Below are positions 1-11,818 of a stretch of 64,000 nucleotides of DNA, in pieces. The position numbers and the translations under genes are program-made. The stretch is from assembly GCA_005408345.1 (NCBI GenBank), contig SEMN01000031.1, positions 1,831,501-1,895,500 on the forward strand. The letters are read 5' to 3'. Each line of letters begins with the position of its first letter. The stretch's first letter is position 1. The notes beneath the pieces are model-generated. The model was not told where the DNA came from. It was given only the letters and a program-made list of their open reading frames with translations, and did no database searches. The DNA is from Macquaria australasica (Eukaryota; Chordata; Actinopteri; Centrarchiformes; Percichthyidae).

Positions 1-689
1 AACAAATTACTCTCTGAGACGACTTGTTACTACTAGTTCATATAAAAAGAGTAGTTCAATGAACGATACGCTCATGATCGACACTTCACTACGTTTCATC
101 AATACTAAAGATGCAACTGTAGCAAGTAACTCACTATCACTATCGTTGTTCATATTTTAAGATGCTACAAATTATATCCAGCTACAAAAAAAAAAACCCA
201 GTTAAAACAAAAGTACGGAGAGGTGTTGCTATGGAAATGATACAGTGTCATTGGTATAAACTGGCAGGTTTGTTGCAAGTTTCATCTCATCTTGTCGCAA
301 ATCTTTGGTCTGAAATGGACTTTAAGCATGATAAATGAATAAAACCACATTTTCCAGGATTTTTCAGGATGGTTGAGACAGTACAATTACACAATAACAG
401 CAGTTTTCTGAGGATGATGGATGCCAGTGCCTGGAGGAAAATTACTCAGTGTCATTACTGTTACCTATGTTATGTCTGCTCTGTTTGTATATTTATTTTT
501 TTCCTGTACATAGATAATTTTGCCATTGTTTACCGAGTTAAAAAGTGACATTTGAACTGGCATTTAATTGATTAAAACTGACTGATCTTGACAGTATCGT
601 ACAAACTGTACTTGAAGCAGTTTATGAGGGGGGCTGAACAGATATGCTGTCCATCTCAGTACATAATAAACACAAAAGCATACATGGCA
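1..689. other. Left-edge intergenic DNA, no gene seen
   Basis: AT-rich sequence with no exon-like open frame and no repeat family I can name. It lies beyond the 3' end of slc27a2. Confidence 0.5.
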
Positions 690-1065
690 AAAGATATGTA
701 GGCACCCCTGTCCACATACTTCTCAATTCTTTTGGTTTGATGCCGTTTTTCATGGTTTGGGCCTCTTCGTTCCACCTAAGAGAAATCTTAGTCATCAGCA
801 TACAATTATAATTTAGACAATAGTGTGCTTCCAACTTTGTGGCAACAGTTTGGTGATAAATAAATAAATAATCAACAATCAATTTAAATTTTGTAGCCCT
901 GACTTCAACCTTGTCCAACACCTTTGGGGTGAACTGGAATGCCGACTGCAAGCCTTGCTACTAAATTACTAATGCCCTATGGTCTCAATGGAATAAAATC
1001 TCTGGGTGTTTTCATTTGTTTGACATTTTTGTAGATGTAGTGTTTATAGTTCTATATATCCCAAC
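690..1065 (+). mobile_element. Tc1-like DNA transposon relic (transposase C-terminal part)
   Basis: Read on the plus strand, the segment keeps decayed pieces of a Tc1/mariner-type transposase. A block at about 898-960 reads SPDFNLVQHLWGELE, matching the SPDLNPIEHLW-type motif around the last catalytic acid of the DDE triad. Here the glutamate is replaced by glutamine. After a stop and a frame change at about 970, another block reads ITNALWSQWNKISG, the usual downstream block. Part of the middle is missing or replaced by an AT-rich stretch near 855-890. No intact terminal repeat is visible. It is a dead fragment, without function as a transposase. Confidence 0.75.
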
Positions 1066-1892
1066 AACATTGAGGACTGAGACTCTGATACCATGGACAT
1101 TTGTCTCCACCTTGTGGTTTTTCCACATCTGTCACACCTAGAATTTGTCTGTGTTGTTGTAACTATGATGAGTAAAATCAGAGCAGACATGACACACGAA
1201 AACTAGTTCTGGTTTTACAGTAAGAATCGCTTTAATTTTTAAGAAAGTCATTCATATTTACAGATACTGCCACATAAATATAAAATTCATTGTAGGTCCT
1301 GTTTTACATGTTTTTTCTAACTCTTAAACCATTACGTGCTACTCGCGTCTTTCCAAAAAGCAAAGTATTCTGTCAAATACATCAGATACTACCTGTGAGA
1401 GGAAGTCCAGTAGCCACTGTCTTTTAGTTACCTCTCCATGGAGACTGTCAGAAGCATCTCATTAATCTACACTATCCATTTATGCATATGGTGTCACCCT
1501 CCACTATCCCAACAGCAACACTTCTCAACATCATTATTACATTTAATAAAGTAAAAGCAGCAGTACTCATGCTGGAAAGCCTTCATCATGCTAGTAAATA
1601 TACTATTTCATCATTTTATCATCATTTGCCAGTAAATACATCATTTATATTGTCAAACTTGCAGGCTCACTCCACCCAGACATGAATTCTTACAAACGAA
1701 TCCTACACTTCTGATTCCCATCTACTGCTTTTAATTAAGGCGTTTATGTCTCCATATTATTTTACACACAAATTATATATTAGTATTAGTAAAAACAGTC
1801 AGTCACTGAGCTGGAAGTTCATTATTAAAAGTATCAATGCAGCCAGACTGAAAAAGCCTGCACAGTTAATGAACACTAATACAAGAGCCAAC
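1066..1892. other. slc27a2 3' UTR and 3' flank
   Basis: Sequence downstream of the slc27a2 stop codon, transcribed in part on the minus strand. No further coding exon is visible. An ATTAAA hexamer on the minus strand at 1735-1730 is a candidate polyadenylation signal and would give a short 3' UTR of about 170-180 bases. A second one lies at 1236-1231. The choice between them cannot be made from sequence alone. Confidence 0.4.
1730..1735 (-). terminator. Candidate slc27a2 polyadenylation signal (ATTAAA)
   Basis: ATTAAA on the minus strand, about 160 bases after the TGA stop, followed by moderately GT-rich sequence. It is the common variant hexamer; use is inferred. Confidence 0.35.
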
Positions 1893-4800
1893 TCATAGTT
1901 TGATGTTTCCTGATATGAGGGAGCTGTAGACCTGAGCTGTCAGTGGTATGTAACTCTTCTCATGATCGTCAAGGATGTAAAGAGGGTCCTGGACACGTCC
2001 TGGATCAAAACTCTCCTCCACTAACTTCACCTTCATCTGTTTGAAAGTCCCAGTGACCTCCATGGCATTCTAGATGTAAAGGAAAGCACAAAATACTCAC
2101 TCAGGTACAGTATCAAAATATCATCATCATCTGCTTTTGATCACATGCTGCAAACACAGTGAGACAAATGCACGGCAAACATTTTTGAGAACTGAATTAT
2201 TGTTTTTCAAATATTAAAAATGTGTGTACATTTAAAGTGCCTGATGTTTCTTCCAAGTAAAATGCAGTAAAGTGTGAGTGAAATAAAATTACCTGTATCC
2301 TTATAAAGCGAGGTCGGGCATATGAGGGCAGGTAGCTAACCACATGGTTATATATTTTCCTTCCATCAAAATGGGCACCTTCCTTCACAGTCACTGCTGC
2401 CATCCCTATCCGCCCCTCATGCCCTACATTGCCGAGCAAAATAGAAACAGACAAAGCACTTGGCTTCATTAACTAATTCATTACCAAATCGATGTCTCTC
2501 TTCAATGTTTCAAAGTTATGATATTCTTATTAAACATACTAGGAGGTAAAATGTTAATGACCATCACCTGGCACTTGGACTCCATAAACGTTGGCTTCTT
2601 TGAGACAAACACTGAGTGTCAGGATGTCAGACACTTCGGTTGTGGCCACATTCTCACCTTTCCACCTGTCGAGTTACACGTTTATATCAATTTTTTAACA
2701 TAAGGCAGTACATTTTACAGGCATGTGAGGAAACAAAAACATAATCCTATCCTGTGAGATCGCTTTGGTAGAAAGACTGTTGTATAACAATCATGGATTG
2801 TGTCTCAAACAGCAAGAGGATATTTGTGAAAATATAAAAGAAAAACAAAAACATTTGGGAGAAAAAAAAACTTTTGCTTCATCTTTCATTTAAATCAGAA
2901 TTAAGAACTTTTTTTCTTTTTTCTAAATTTCTACAAAAAGTGGCATGATCCCTCTTAAACCTGTAGCAGGTAAATTAATGAGGAAAGAAACTAAAACACA
3001 AATAACACATCTCCCACTCTTCCTCACTTCATATCTACATGGATCTAACCTGTAACACGTTCTTTAACTGACTATTTTCCTTGAAGTGTTTTCACCTTTG
3101 ACAGAAAAAAGTCAGTGACCTCGTGATGTTTCATTCTCTTCATTTGTTCAAGTCTTTCCTTTGTAGTGGTATAATATGGGTGATATTGCAGTGTAAAAAT
3201 ATAAGCAATAATTCTGTAAAAAAACAAGAGTTCTGTACCTGAATGTGTCACCTACACGATCCTGAAAGTAAATGAAGTTGTCGTTATCGATCCTCATTAG
3301 GTCTCCACTGTTGAAGTAAAGATCTCCTTTCTTGAGAACATTACGAAGTCTTTTCCTCTCCGTTTGTTCTTCATTCTGGGCATAGCCGACAAAAGGAGCG
3401 ATGTCTGTGATCTTCGACACCAGCAGTCCCGTCTCACCTTCAAGAAAAAGCCAAGGGACATGTCTTTTACTGCCACTGTCTATCAATAGACTACTTGTCC
3501 CTTCATTGGGGTACTGATTTGTTTGGTAGACAGTCCCTGAGGACAAGATCCAGATGTAATATCGAGTGTCATGGTGCATACAATAAGCATAGAAATGTGT
3601 ATCAAGTGCATAGAGACGAGGTTCAAAATCTGTGATACACTGATCTAATTGCTGTCTTCACTAAAAAGTTTCTTCACCTTTGGATGACTCCACACAGAGG
3701 CCATTCGCATCTCGAATCGGTTCATCCTGCTCTGTGTCATACTTAATCAGAGTAAACGGAAACAGCTTCTACAGGAGGGAATGAAGACATCAGTATTGCA
3801 TCATGTGTCCAATACATTTTTATACCAACAGCAGAATAACACTTATAATTCCCCTATTATTTATTAGTGGTGGGATGTAACTAAGTACTTTCACTCAAGT
3901 ACTGTACTTAAAGGCAGAATGAGGAGGATTTGTCGGTGGTGGTTTGTAAACACAACAATCAGAGTTGGCCCCTTCTCCCCTGGCTCATAGCTTCCTCTTG
4001 GATGAGCGCTTACAATCTGGCACCTGGTCGCTACGTTTTTATAGTCCTGCCCTCACACCCTGCTCACTGTTATTGGCTGGGTGCTGCATCCACTGCCCAA
4101 AGGTTGATGCCCAGAAACATCCCGAACACAGCAAAATAAGAAAATACAGGTAGAGGGCAGGGTCTCTGCAGATACAGACACCACCGCACACTTGTAGTTG
4201 GCCATAAGTGATGATTGAGAGGGGTTATTTTTGTCTATACATTGTTTTTAGGAAAAGCTCACTCATTCTGCCTTTAAGTACAAATTTGAGGTACTTCCAT
4301 TTTATGCAACTTTATACTTCTACCCCACTACATCTCAGAGGCAAATAATGTACTTTTTATTGCACTATTGTCTGGCAGCTTTAGTTACTAGTTACAATTT
4401 TTCATACCCTTCCTGTCCAGTGAAAATCATCACATCGCATCTCCCAATTTTACGAATAAATACATTTATTATTGCACACACACACTAATGAAGTGGCTGC
4501 CAATAAAAACAGAAACAGTGTTAAGAGAAGCATAAATGTTTTTTATTCTTACCTGATGCAAAAAGTTGACTCGCCCAATTGCTCCAATTTTCCCTGCGTA
4601 GTTGACAAATCCCACATTTCCCTCAGTGGAGGCGTAAAACTCTCGAACCTGAATGTTCCCAAAGCGACTGAGAAACTCGCTCCATATCTCTGCTCTGACG
4701 CCGTTGCCAATGGCCAGTCTTACTTTATGGTCCTTTTCATTTTCTCTCTGCATTTTCATATGAAATTAAAAATAAATAGATCAGGCATTTTGCAAGTGCT

Positions 4801-7800
4801 ACAGAAATACATCATTTGATACCTAATTAATTTAAATAGTCTCCTAGAATCAACAAAGAACAGAGACAGAAGAAATAGTGGTGATGGGGCCAAAAACCAC
4901 CCGTCAGCATTTTGAAAGGGTGTTCTGCTTTTAAACAAACACGAGTGAACTAATATGCTTTATAACAAACAGACATCAGTCATCTAATAAGGCCCTTAAT
5001 TAGGATTTCTGATCAAGTACGCATTAGAAACCAGTTCACACTAGCAAAAACACTTGTGTGCGACTTAAAAAAACACTCATCTCTCTATAAACCACACAAA
5101 TACTGTATGAGAAATACCATTCACTGTAAGAAATGTGACCCTAATGTCACATACTAGTCCAGTGAGATTTGGCTGCCAAGTTACTTAATATGGTCTTCCT
5201 AAGTAAAGGCCAGCATCTATTCCTAGAGGTGACCAGATACAGACAAGCCACCTCCTCTTACTGCTACAGGGTCACGCAGTAAATTGAGACTCCACTTCAT
5301 GTGATGCAATATGATACTCTGAATGGCCATACATGTAGGAAGAATGTTTACAGTACTCCTAAATACAGCAGATAAATCTTTAAGAGATCTCAAGAGTATG
5401 CAATCATTCTGATGCTTAAATAAATGTGTATTTATCATATCAGCAATTGATTTTTACATGTTTCATGCTGTTCAAACCCCTACAGACAATGACGCAGAAG
5501 GCTGGAACCCGATAGTTGAGATTTAATGATTTCTATTTTGGTAAGCCAGCTGTGCCGCACTGTGGGAATGTACAGATTTGGAAAGTTAATCTCTGACTAG
5601 GTGTGCCTCAATGGCAGCTTGCTGCAGCCGGTTCACAGTGCTCCGTCTCTGCAGATGTCTCCAGCAAAGGAGTTTTTACAGAGGTTAAGATGGCAGAGAG
5701 GAGGCACGGTGCCCCACAGCGCCCTGCCAAAGATCTGGTGGGAGCTTGTTGAGTTGAGTTGCAATCACTCTAGTAACTGAGAAACAGGCATTCAATGAAT
5801 AGATAAAAGGTTATTAAATAGGGCTGCACCCAGATATCAATCTATCAGCATAGTACCATCAGGTACAACGGTTTACTTATGACACCTGGCAGCTCCATCA
5901 CAAAACTGCAATACATAGATTTTAGTTGTCCCTTGATTTTACAATTACATTCTGTCCAAAAAGAAAAATCTTAATTTAAAAAGGCCTCATCTATATTTTC
6001 CCTTCCCCTGAGTAAGAGGGAGGGTTGCCTTAACCTCCTGCCAACCCCCTAAAAGAATGCCACCGGTTTGGGTTTCACTTGAGAGATTTAACTGTCACAT
6101 GATCAAGACACTGCTGCAGAGGCTTTTCCAAACTACAAAGAAAACAAAATGGAGTAAACCTGGAATAACTGATACTTAAAAATGATGAAAATGAAAGGGC
6201 AGTATCAGCAACTTACATAGAAAAATAGTTACAGTATTTATATGTTATAGTACCTGCAAAACAAATATTATTCCTACTTTAACAATGCTGACATATTGTA
6301 ACACTGCTGAGTTTTAAGTTTCAGTCCTGAGCTCTGCATGACTGAACAACACTGTGTGGAACTCTGGGAACAATAAGAATCATTTTACCTTCGGTGTACT
6401 ACAGAGGTAACGCATCACCTCTCCAATGTACTGGATAACAGTCACACTGTTTTTCCTGCAGTCATCCCAAAACTGAGAGGCAGAAAACTTCCTCTTCAGG
6501 ATGATGGTTGACCCTTCAGAATAAAACAGAAAAAAAAGATGATTTGATTCTGGGCTAAACAGCATAGACATGTGATGGCAACAGATTCAGATTCTGCTTT
6601 ATTTTTATGGCTTTCAATTCAGCAAGTTGCGCTGTTCGCAACTTTAGATATTCAGTTGTAAAAGTAGGGCTACAGTTTATGTCCATTTAAACAAAGACAT
6701 CATTTTTTTTGGGATATTCCTCTACATTTTTAAATTATTGACCAATAAATTTCAGAATCTGAATAGACTACATTAGAGATGAATTACTGTACTTTATGTA
6801 AGACTTGACTGCATGCCATTTAATTGCATGTACTGCATGTGATTGTTGTGGGGCAGTATTGGATATATGTGTAACTCAGGCTGCTTACACAGACATATAA
6901 TAGCGGTGTGAACTTTAGCCTATTTAAAAAAAAAAGTCAGTTAGAAAGTAGAGGTAATCTGGTTTTGGTTGACCTGGCTCTGTTCAGATTACTGGTTCAG
7001 AGTGACAAAAGACTCTTTCATTTACTCCCCCTGTGGCAGGAAACCCACAGGGAGAAGGTGGAACAGGGGCATCACTTTTGTGTCGCGTGGAAACGAGTTC
7101 AATTCAGTTTACAATTCTGCATCCTAGTGAAGAAATTCTAAAAAATTTTTTTAGGATAATGACGTTTTCTAAGAATTTCCCCTTACATTTAAGACTAGAT
7201 CCTCGTAAAGATAAAAGTTATTCACAAAACATCTTAGCCCTTAAGAGAGCTCCTAAGGTAAAAACTGTTAGGAGTAGGGAGGAGAACTTTTAAGAGGCTG
7301 AAGAGTTTCTTAAGCAGAGGAGAAAATGGAGGAAAGACAGAGAGGTAGGAGAAATATTCTCCAAACGCTGAAAGACAGTGAGCTAATGAAACACTACAGA
7401 TTAGATCGTGCAGGGATAATGTTTGTGGTCGATCTCGTTAGAGATGCGCTCACATCTCCCACCCAACACAATAACACTACAACACCAGAAATGAAAGTGC
7501 TCACAACATTAAGATATTTGGCAACTGGAAAAATGCAACAGTGCAGCAGTGATGACTTCTATAGACTGGAAAGCAATCACAGAAATTGATGAAAGCTGAG
7601 CCATTCCATGCCCCGTATCATTTATTTGTTTTGATCAACCAATCACACCTTTTAAAAGAATGTGTCATACCTAGCAACAGGGTCAACCACACCTCCTGAC
7701 TAAGGTAAAAGTTTCTTCCTTGCTCAGAGTGCTCTGAGAATATTCCTAAACCACTCCTAACCTAGGACTCCTTGCTAGAAATGTTTAGGCTTAGTTACGA

Positions 7801-10613
7801 GCTCTCTGAGAGCATTCTCACAATGGTTGTGAATACAGCCCCTGAGGTTCAAGTGATGCCTAATTCATATATTGTAGTGATTGCAGGCGGGAAGCCTTTT
7901 TAATTTGTAATGGTTTATTTAGCTTAAGAAGTGGGAGAATTTGCTAAAACCATTAAAAAAACACTTCAGTTTATCCAAAGATTTCAAAATCGCCAAATTT
8001 GGAAACATAAATGTTAGTAGTGTATGATGACAAACTGAATCTGGACCTGTCATAAATGATGCATCGATTAGATTTTGTGCGACAGCTACAGTCGGCACTC
8101 ACAGCCTCACTTAAACTTGATTAGTTTAAGTTTCAAACCATTTAGTTTGATGTGGTTATCTTGAAGTGTCTTATCTTATGATACACAAATGCTATTTGTG
8201 ACCTGTTTGCTTACAGACTAGGATGGATAGTGTGACCTGTAGATTTCATAAACTAATCACTGGTTTGCAGTCAGAGTCCATTGCAGTCAACTTGGTGAAG
8301 TCATGGATGTATGACTGCAGTCTGAATTTGAATGTTTAGCCTGAAATATGATAACCCTAGAGTCTTAGTACAGTTAGTACACTTAGTACTCAGAGGTTTT
8401 CTGCACCTTGCAACACAGCTCTCGTCGCTACCGAGGTTAACAGTGGCATTAGCAATGACGACGACTGCTTTACACAGCAAATTCGGCATTTCAAGTTAGG
8501 AGACAAATGGTGAAAAATAAAAATATGCATATTTTTCAGTTACTTAACAAAGCCTGACTTGTGAAAAACAACCTAACAACTCCTTGTTAGCTCAGTAAAG
8601 TATCCATGAGTCTGTAAGGAATCTCACACAGCCCTCACAAAGTCTTATGTGTTCTACACTCTGGTCTGAGGTCACGACTGTCTTAGCTACATCTCCATCA
8701 TCTCACCTGTCTCAATGGAGCCAATAAAGCCTATGATGAATCCAGCTGTGTGGTACAGAGGCAGGTTGAGGTAGATGACATCACTAGCCATCACACCGTT
8801 TGAAGATAAAACAGCCAGAGCTGTTAAGAGGCGGTTCTGGTTGACCACAGCTGCCTTCGGGAGACCTGAAATCCAACAAGACACCAACAGCACAAACCCT
8901 GAAGACTGTGATATGTTGTCGTGGGAACAGGTTATCACATGGAGCTGAAAAACAAACCAGACCAATGCTGACACTCCAGTACCTGTAGTGCCAGAGGTGT
9001 AAATATAAACTGCAGGGCTTTTAAATGTGATGTGTGATCGGAGGGATCGAGGCAGCGGGTCGTCCGACGCCTCGTCCACTTTATCGGAGAAGCTCTCAAT
9101 CCCAGGTGTGTCACAGTGTTTGGTCATCAGGAGGACGGTGACGCCCTGCTCCATCAGGGAGGGCAGCACATCCTCCACTGCTTCCTTCAGCTCTGGAAAG
9201 GGACATAGAGTACAATCACAACCACTAGATACTAGTTTTAGATTCATATACAGACTTGCCTAGATATAGGCCCAATTTTGGCAGTGAAGTATGCAGCTTT
9301 ACAGAACATGCAAGTATGATTAAAGCCTTATGGAAGCTCAGCTTTTACTTTGATTTTTAAGTGTGGACAACAGTTACTGAGAATCACCTGAGCCTATAGA
9401 GGCTGGAGGATGATCAATGAACTATTAGTTCAAGAGACAATGACAATTACTGCACTGCAGTAATTTGAGAGCAGAAATACTGTTTGCATCCCTGACTTGG
9501 TTAAAGGTTATTCCAGTAACGTGAAAGACAATTTTGAGACCCCTGAAATATTCTGTACCTGAATACATTTGGAAAAAAAACAACAGAAATCTATATATTT
9601 TTCCCATAAGCTTGAAATGTGAACTTCAACCTGATATAAAACGATTTTAAATCAATATTTGTCACCATTTAATGAGCTTAAGTCCCCTCCTGTCCATGTG
9701 ACTGTGTTAAATCAAACTGGCAGGGGTCCATTCAGGATAATTCCCTGAAGTCTCTTTACACCTCTTATCAATATAATATGTAAAAAAAATAAATTAAATT
9801 AAAAAAACATGCCGTGACAACATAAAACTTCTATTTGTTCATTTATTTGTGCACTTCTAATTATATAAAAGATTACATAATTTAAAAAGAAATTTAAAAA
9901 AAGGGCCAAAAGCTATTGAAGGCTCTTTTCCACTGTGCCAGTCCCATTTTGAAGAAAAAAAGAACTTCTTCTAAAAAGAGCTTGAACCTTTAGGCCTGAC
10001 AGAGAGGTTAAATTGAAACCAGACACCATATAAATAATTTTGTTTCTGGGCTATTTAAAAAACACACCCAACCTGAATGCATGGCTGCAGCTCCTTAAAG
10101 AGCAGGCCTAAAAGCACACGGATGCATACCTGCGGCTGCTATCAACACTTTCGCCTTGCAGCAGTTAAAGCAGTGCAGCAGAGACTTGGTGCGGATGTTG
10201 TGATTAAGAAGAGCCACAGGAGAGCCTACTTTAGCCAAAGCCAGCCAGGTAAACATGTAGGCGGGTTCGTTCCCCATGAAAAGTGCGACGGTGTCCCCAT
10301 CTTTATACCCGGGGTGCGACCGAAGCGCGTTGGCTATTTTGTTACTCCTCTCATCTGTGTAAGTGTACGAGTAGCTTTCATTTCCAAACACAACGAACAG
10401 CTTGTCTGGATGCGCAGCGGTCTGCTCCAAGAAACGGTCCAAAACAAAGAAGAGGGGTCTCCTTCTTCGCCTCGACACAAACGTCACTAAAATCCGGAGC
10501 AGATCCCTGAAATACAGAATATCCATCCACAGATAAGGGGAAAAAGTTTTGAGTGCGAATGGTATGATGAGGATACTTGCTAAAATGACGGAAATTAAAT
10601 ACATCTCCATCAT
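1893..10613 (-). CDS. slc27a2: Very-long-chain acyl-CoA synthetase / fatty acid transport protein 2
   Basis: Ten coding exons, all GT-AG and phase-compatible: 10613-10130, 9192-8983, 8865-8707, 6513-6389, 4747-4553, 3768-3678, 3437-3239, 2665-2568, 2423-2293, 2069-1893 (TGA). They encode 622 residues; human SLC27A2 has 620. The family activates long- and very-long-chain fatty acids with ATP and CoA at ER and peroxisome membranes and promotes uptake. A hydrophobic N-terminal segment (about residues 4-22) is the likely membrane anchor. The AMP-binding motif YIYTSGTTGLPK is at 224-235, FNSGDL at 463-468, and the FATP signature DRVGDTFRWKGENVAT at 481-496. The block KFSASQFWDDCRK matches the SLC27A2 branch. 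The protein ends in IKL; whether this acts as a peroxisomal signal is unknown. Start chosen: ATG at 10613, followed by a second ATG at 10610 with better context (A at -3, G at +4). The frame stays open further upstream, but only to a GTG at 10634 next to a splice acceptor. The paralogue slc27a6 is a less likely identity. Confidence 0.93.
3866..4405 (-). mobile_element. hAT-like MITE (family A), interrupted by a nested element
   Basis: Begins AGTGGTGGGATGTAACTAAG, the reverse complement of the family end seen at 51407. It carries the AGTACT-rich body typical of this family, broken at 3912-4273 by another element. The other end is lost near 4405. It lies in the slc27a2 intron between exons 5 and 6. 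Confidence 0.65.
3912..4273. mobile_element. TTAA-site MITE nested in the hAT element
   Basis: Element of 362 bases with a perfect 12-base terminal inverted repeat AGGCAGAATGAG, flanked by TTAA at 3908-3911 and 4274-4277. The uninterrupted host family reads ACTTAAGTAC at this point, so the empty site can be reconstructed. No coding capacity. TTAA target sites suggest piggyBac-type mobilisation, although the AGG tips are not the canonical piggyBac ends. Confidence 0.75.
4940..6380. other. slc27a2 intron 4-5 sequence, nothing recognised
   Basis: No exon, RNA gene or named repeat recognised. The part near 5470-5770 is more GC-rich than its surroundings, but every frame is closed quickly and no protein similarity is apparent. 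Confidence 0.35.
7211..7842 (+). mobile_element. PIF/Harbinger-like transposon remnant
   Basis: The right end, read in reverse complement, begins GGGGCTGTATTCACAACC and continues through a block containing AGAGAGCTC. The left end from about 7211 carries a degraded counterpart with TTATTCACAAAAC and AGAGAGCTCCTAAGG. Between them lies the first part of a Harbinger-type transposase frame (7326-7589). The middle of the transposase, including the DDE nuclease domain, is missing. The TWA target duplication is not clear. It lies in the slc27a2 intron between exons 3 and 4. Confidence 0.65.
7326..7589 (+). pseudogene. Truncated Harbinger (HARBI1-like) transposase, N-terminal part
   Basis: An ATG-initiated frame of 87 residues. 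It contains the pattern typical of the HARBI1/PIF N-terminal region: HYRLDRAGIMFVVDLVRDAL, then a proline/threonine stretch, then KVLTTLRYLATGKMQQ. Full proteins of this type are about 350 residues and have a DDE nuclease domain. Here the frame ends soon after CSSDDF, just where the family normally continues, so it cannot encode an active transposase. The reading frame itself has no internal stop, which suggests a fairly recent or fortunate copy. Confidence 0.65.
7843..10129. other. slc27a2 introns flanking exons 2-3, nothing else recognised
   Basis: Apart from exons 8865-8707 and 9192-8983, this stretch shows no coding exon, RNA gene or named repeat. AT-rich tracts near 9780-9900 are simple low-complexity sequence. 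Confidence 0.4.
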
Positions 10614-10660
10614 GTCTTCTCGTTTAAAAGTCACAAGGTCCTGAGAAAAAAAAGAAAAAG
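10614..10660 (-). promoter_or_regulatory. Probable 3' splice site before the slc27a2 start exon
   Basis: On the minus strand a pyrimidine run at about 10660-10643 is followed by CAG, ending at 10641, directly upstream of 27 bases of leader and the ATG at 10613. This looks like a strong acceptor, so the start exon probably follows an untranslated first exon further right. The donor and promoter are not identified. Confidence 0.5.
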
Positions 10661-11379
10661 TTCAGCCCCTGCTGCAAAATGGGGAATGTTACAAGTAGGC
10701 CTAAGGATTTTTTTTTCCAGTGGGGCGGAGCATTTTCTGAAAAAGTAAGTGAAGTTCAGAGAAAAGGGAAATATTGTAAATCACTTGGAAGAGCAACATC
10801 GCTATTTTTACTGCAAACACAAAAGAGGAAAAGAGGGAGGTGATCTTCAAACTGTGGCTGACAGAAGTGATTTGAAGGATGTGAAAGGAAAAAAAATAGC
10901 ACCCTCATAATTTCTCGCACTTAAAGTCAGTGTCAGGGTCAGACCAGCTGAAAAAGGCTGTTGAGGTTAAACGATGTAACGAGGTAAAAGCTCTGCAGCT
11001 TGTCAGGGATCAGTTGATCCAGTAGGCGGAGCCACAAATACCAGACATTCAGATAACTTCAGAGTTTGAGCATTCAACCTGACAAAAAAAAGCTCCTCTG
11101 GTCATTATTATTCATATAGTGAAATGGGCCTGTATTACTGCTTTTTTTTTAAATGACATATTGGATAGTTTTCCCTCTTTGGGCCTCAAACAGTTATTTA
11201 AATGAAACCATGTGAGAAATGTCTAACAGCTCACAGACATTTGAAACGTGACAAGTTGTTTGTAAGGGGTCACGGTGAGACAAAAAAAAAGGTTGGGAAG
11301 CACTGGGTTCATCTAATACAATGTGTTTTTTAAGATTATCGTGTGCTGTTTATGTAAAATCTTAATCTGATTAGTAACT

Positions 11380-11490
11380 CGAAACTCCAGCTGTGAAATG
11401 AATGTAGTGTCTGAAGTGTAGTGGAGTACAAGTATAGAGAGTACTTGTAAAGTACTTGATTAAATGCACTTAGTTACTTTCCACTACTGG
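11380..11490 (+). mobile_element. hAT-like MITE family A, terminal fragment
   Basis: Contains the family end: AGTACTTGATTAAATG, then CTTAGTTACTTTCCACTACTGG, matching the right end of the complete copy at 50728-51407. The left part is missing. Confidence 0.55.
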
Positions 11491-11750
11491 TGATGGGACC
11501 ACCCTTGTGTTTAAATTTGGATTATGGATTGGAAAATTCTGATGATTGACTGCAAATGCATACAGTCTACACACACACACAGGCTCAAACACAATCATAA
11601 ACACACACTATGACAAAAACTAACAAGTTTAATCCTTGCACACCTCTTTATTGTTTTTGGTGACACCAGAATTGTAAAATTGGCCGTGTCCCAGAAGAAC
11701 TGTCTTTTTCTCTTTCTTTTGAAGCAGTTTTAAACTCCTGCAGGTGGCAC

Positions 11751-11818
11751 ACTTTTCTTTGTTTCTGCTCCACTTTTTATCCAAACTTTTCTTTGATTCT
11801 GCTCCACTTTTTATCCAA
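11751..11818. repeat. Two-copy 34-base tandem duplication
   Basis: The unit beginning ACTTTTCTTTG and ending TTTTTATCCAA occurs twice head to tail with one base difference (GTTTCTG versus GATTCTG). The near identity implies a recent local duplication. Confidence 0.8.

Noticed and set aside
10077..10490. Plus-strand open frame of 137 codons
   Set aside because: It is the antisense of slc27a2 exon 1, with no independent similarity, promoter or splice context.
10614..10634. Seven-codon upstream extension of slc27a2
   Set aside because: It begins with GTG, not ATG, and lies just after a splice acceptor. The ATG pair at 10613/10610 fits the length of the family.
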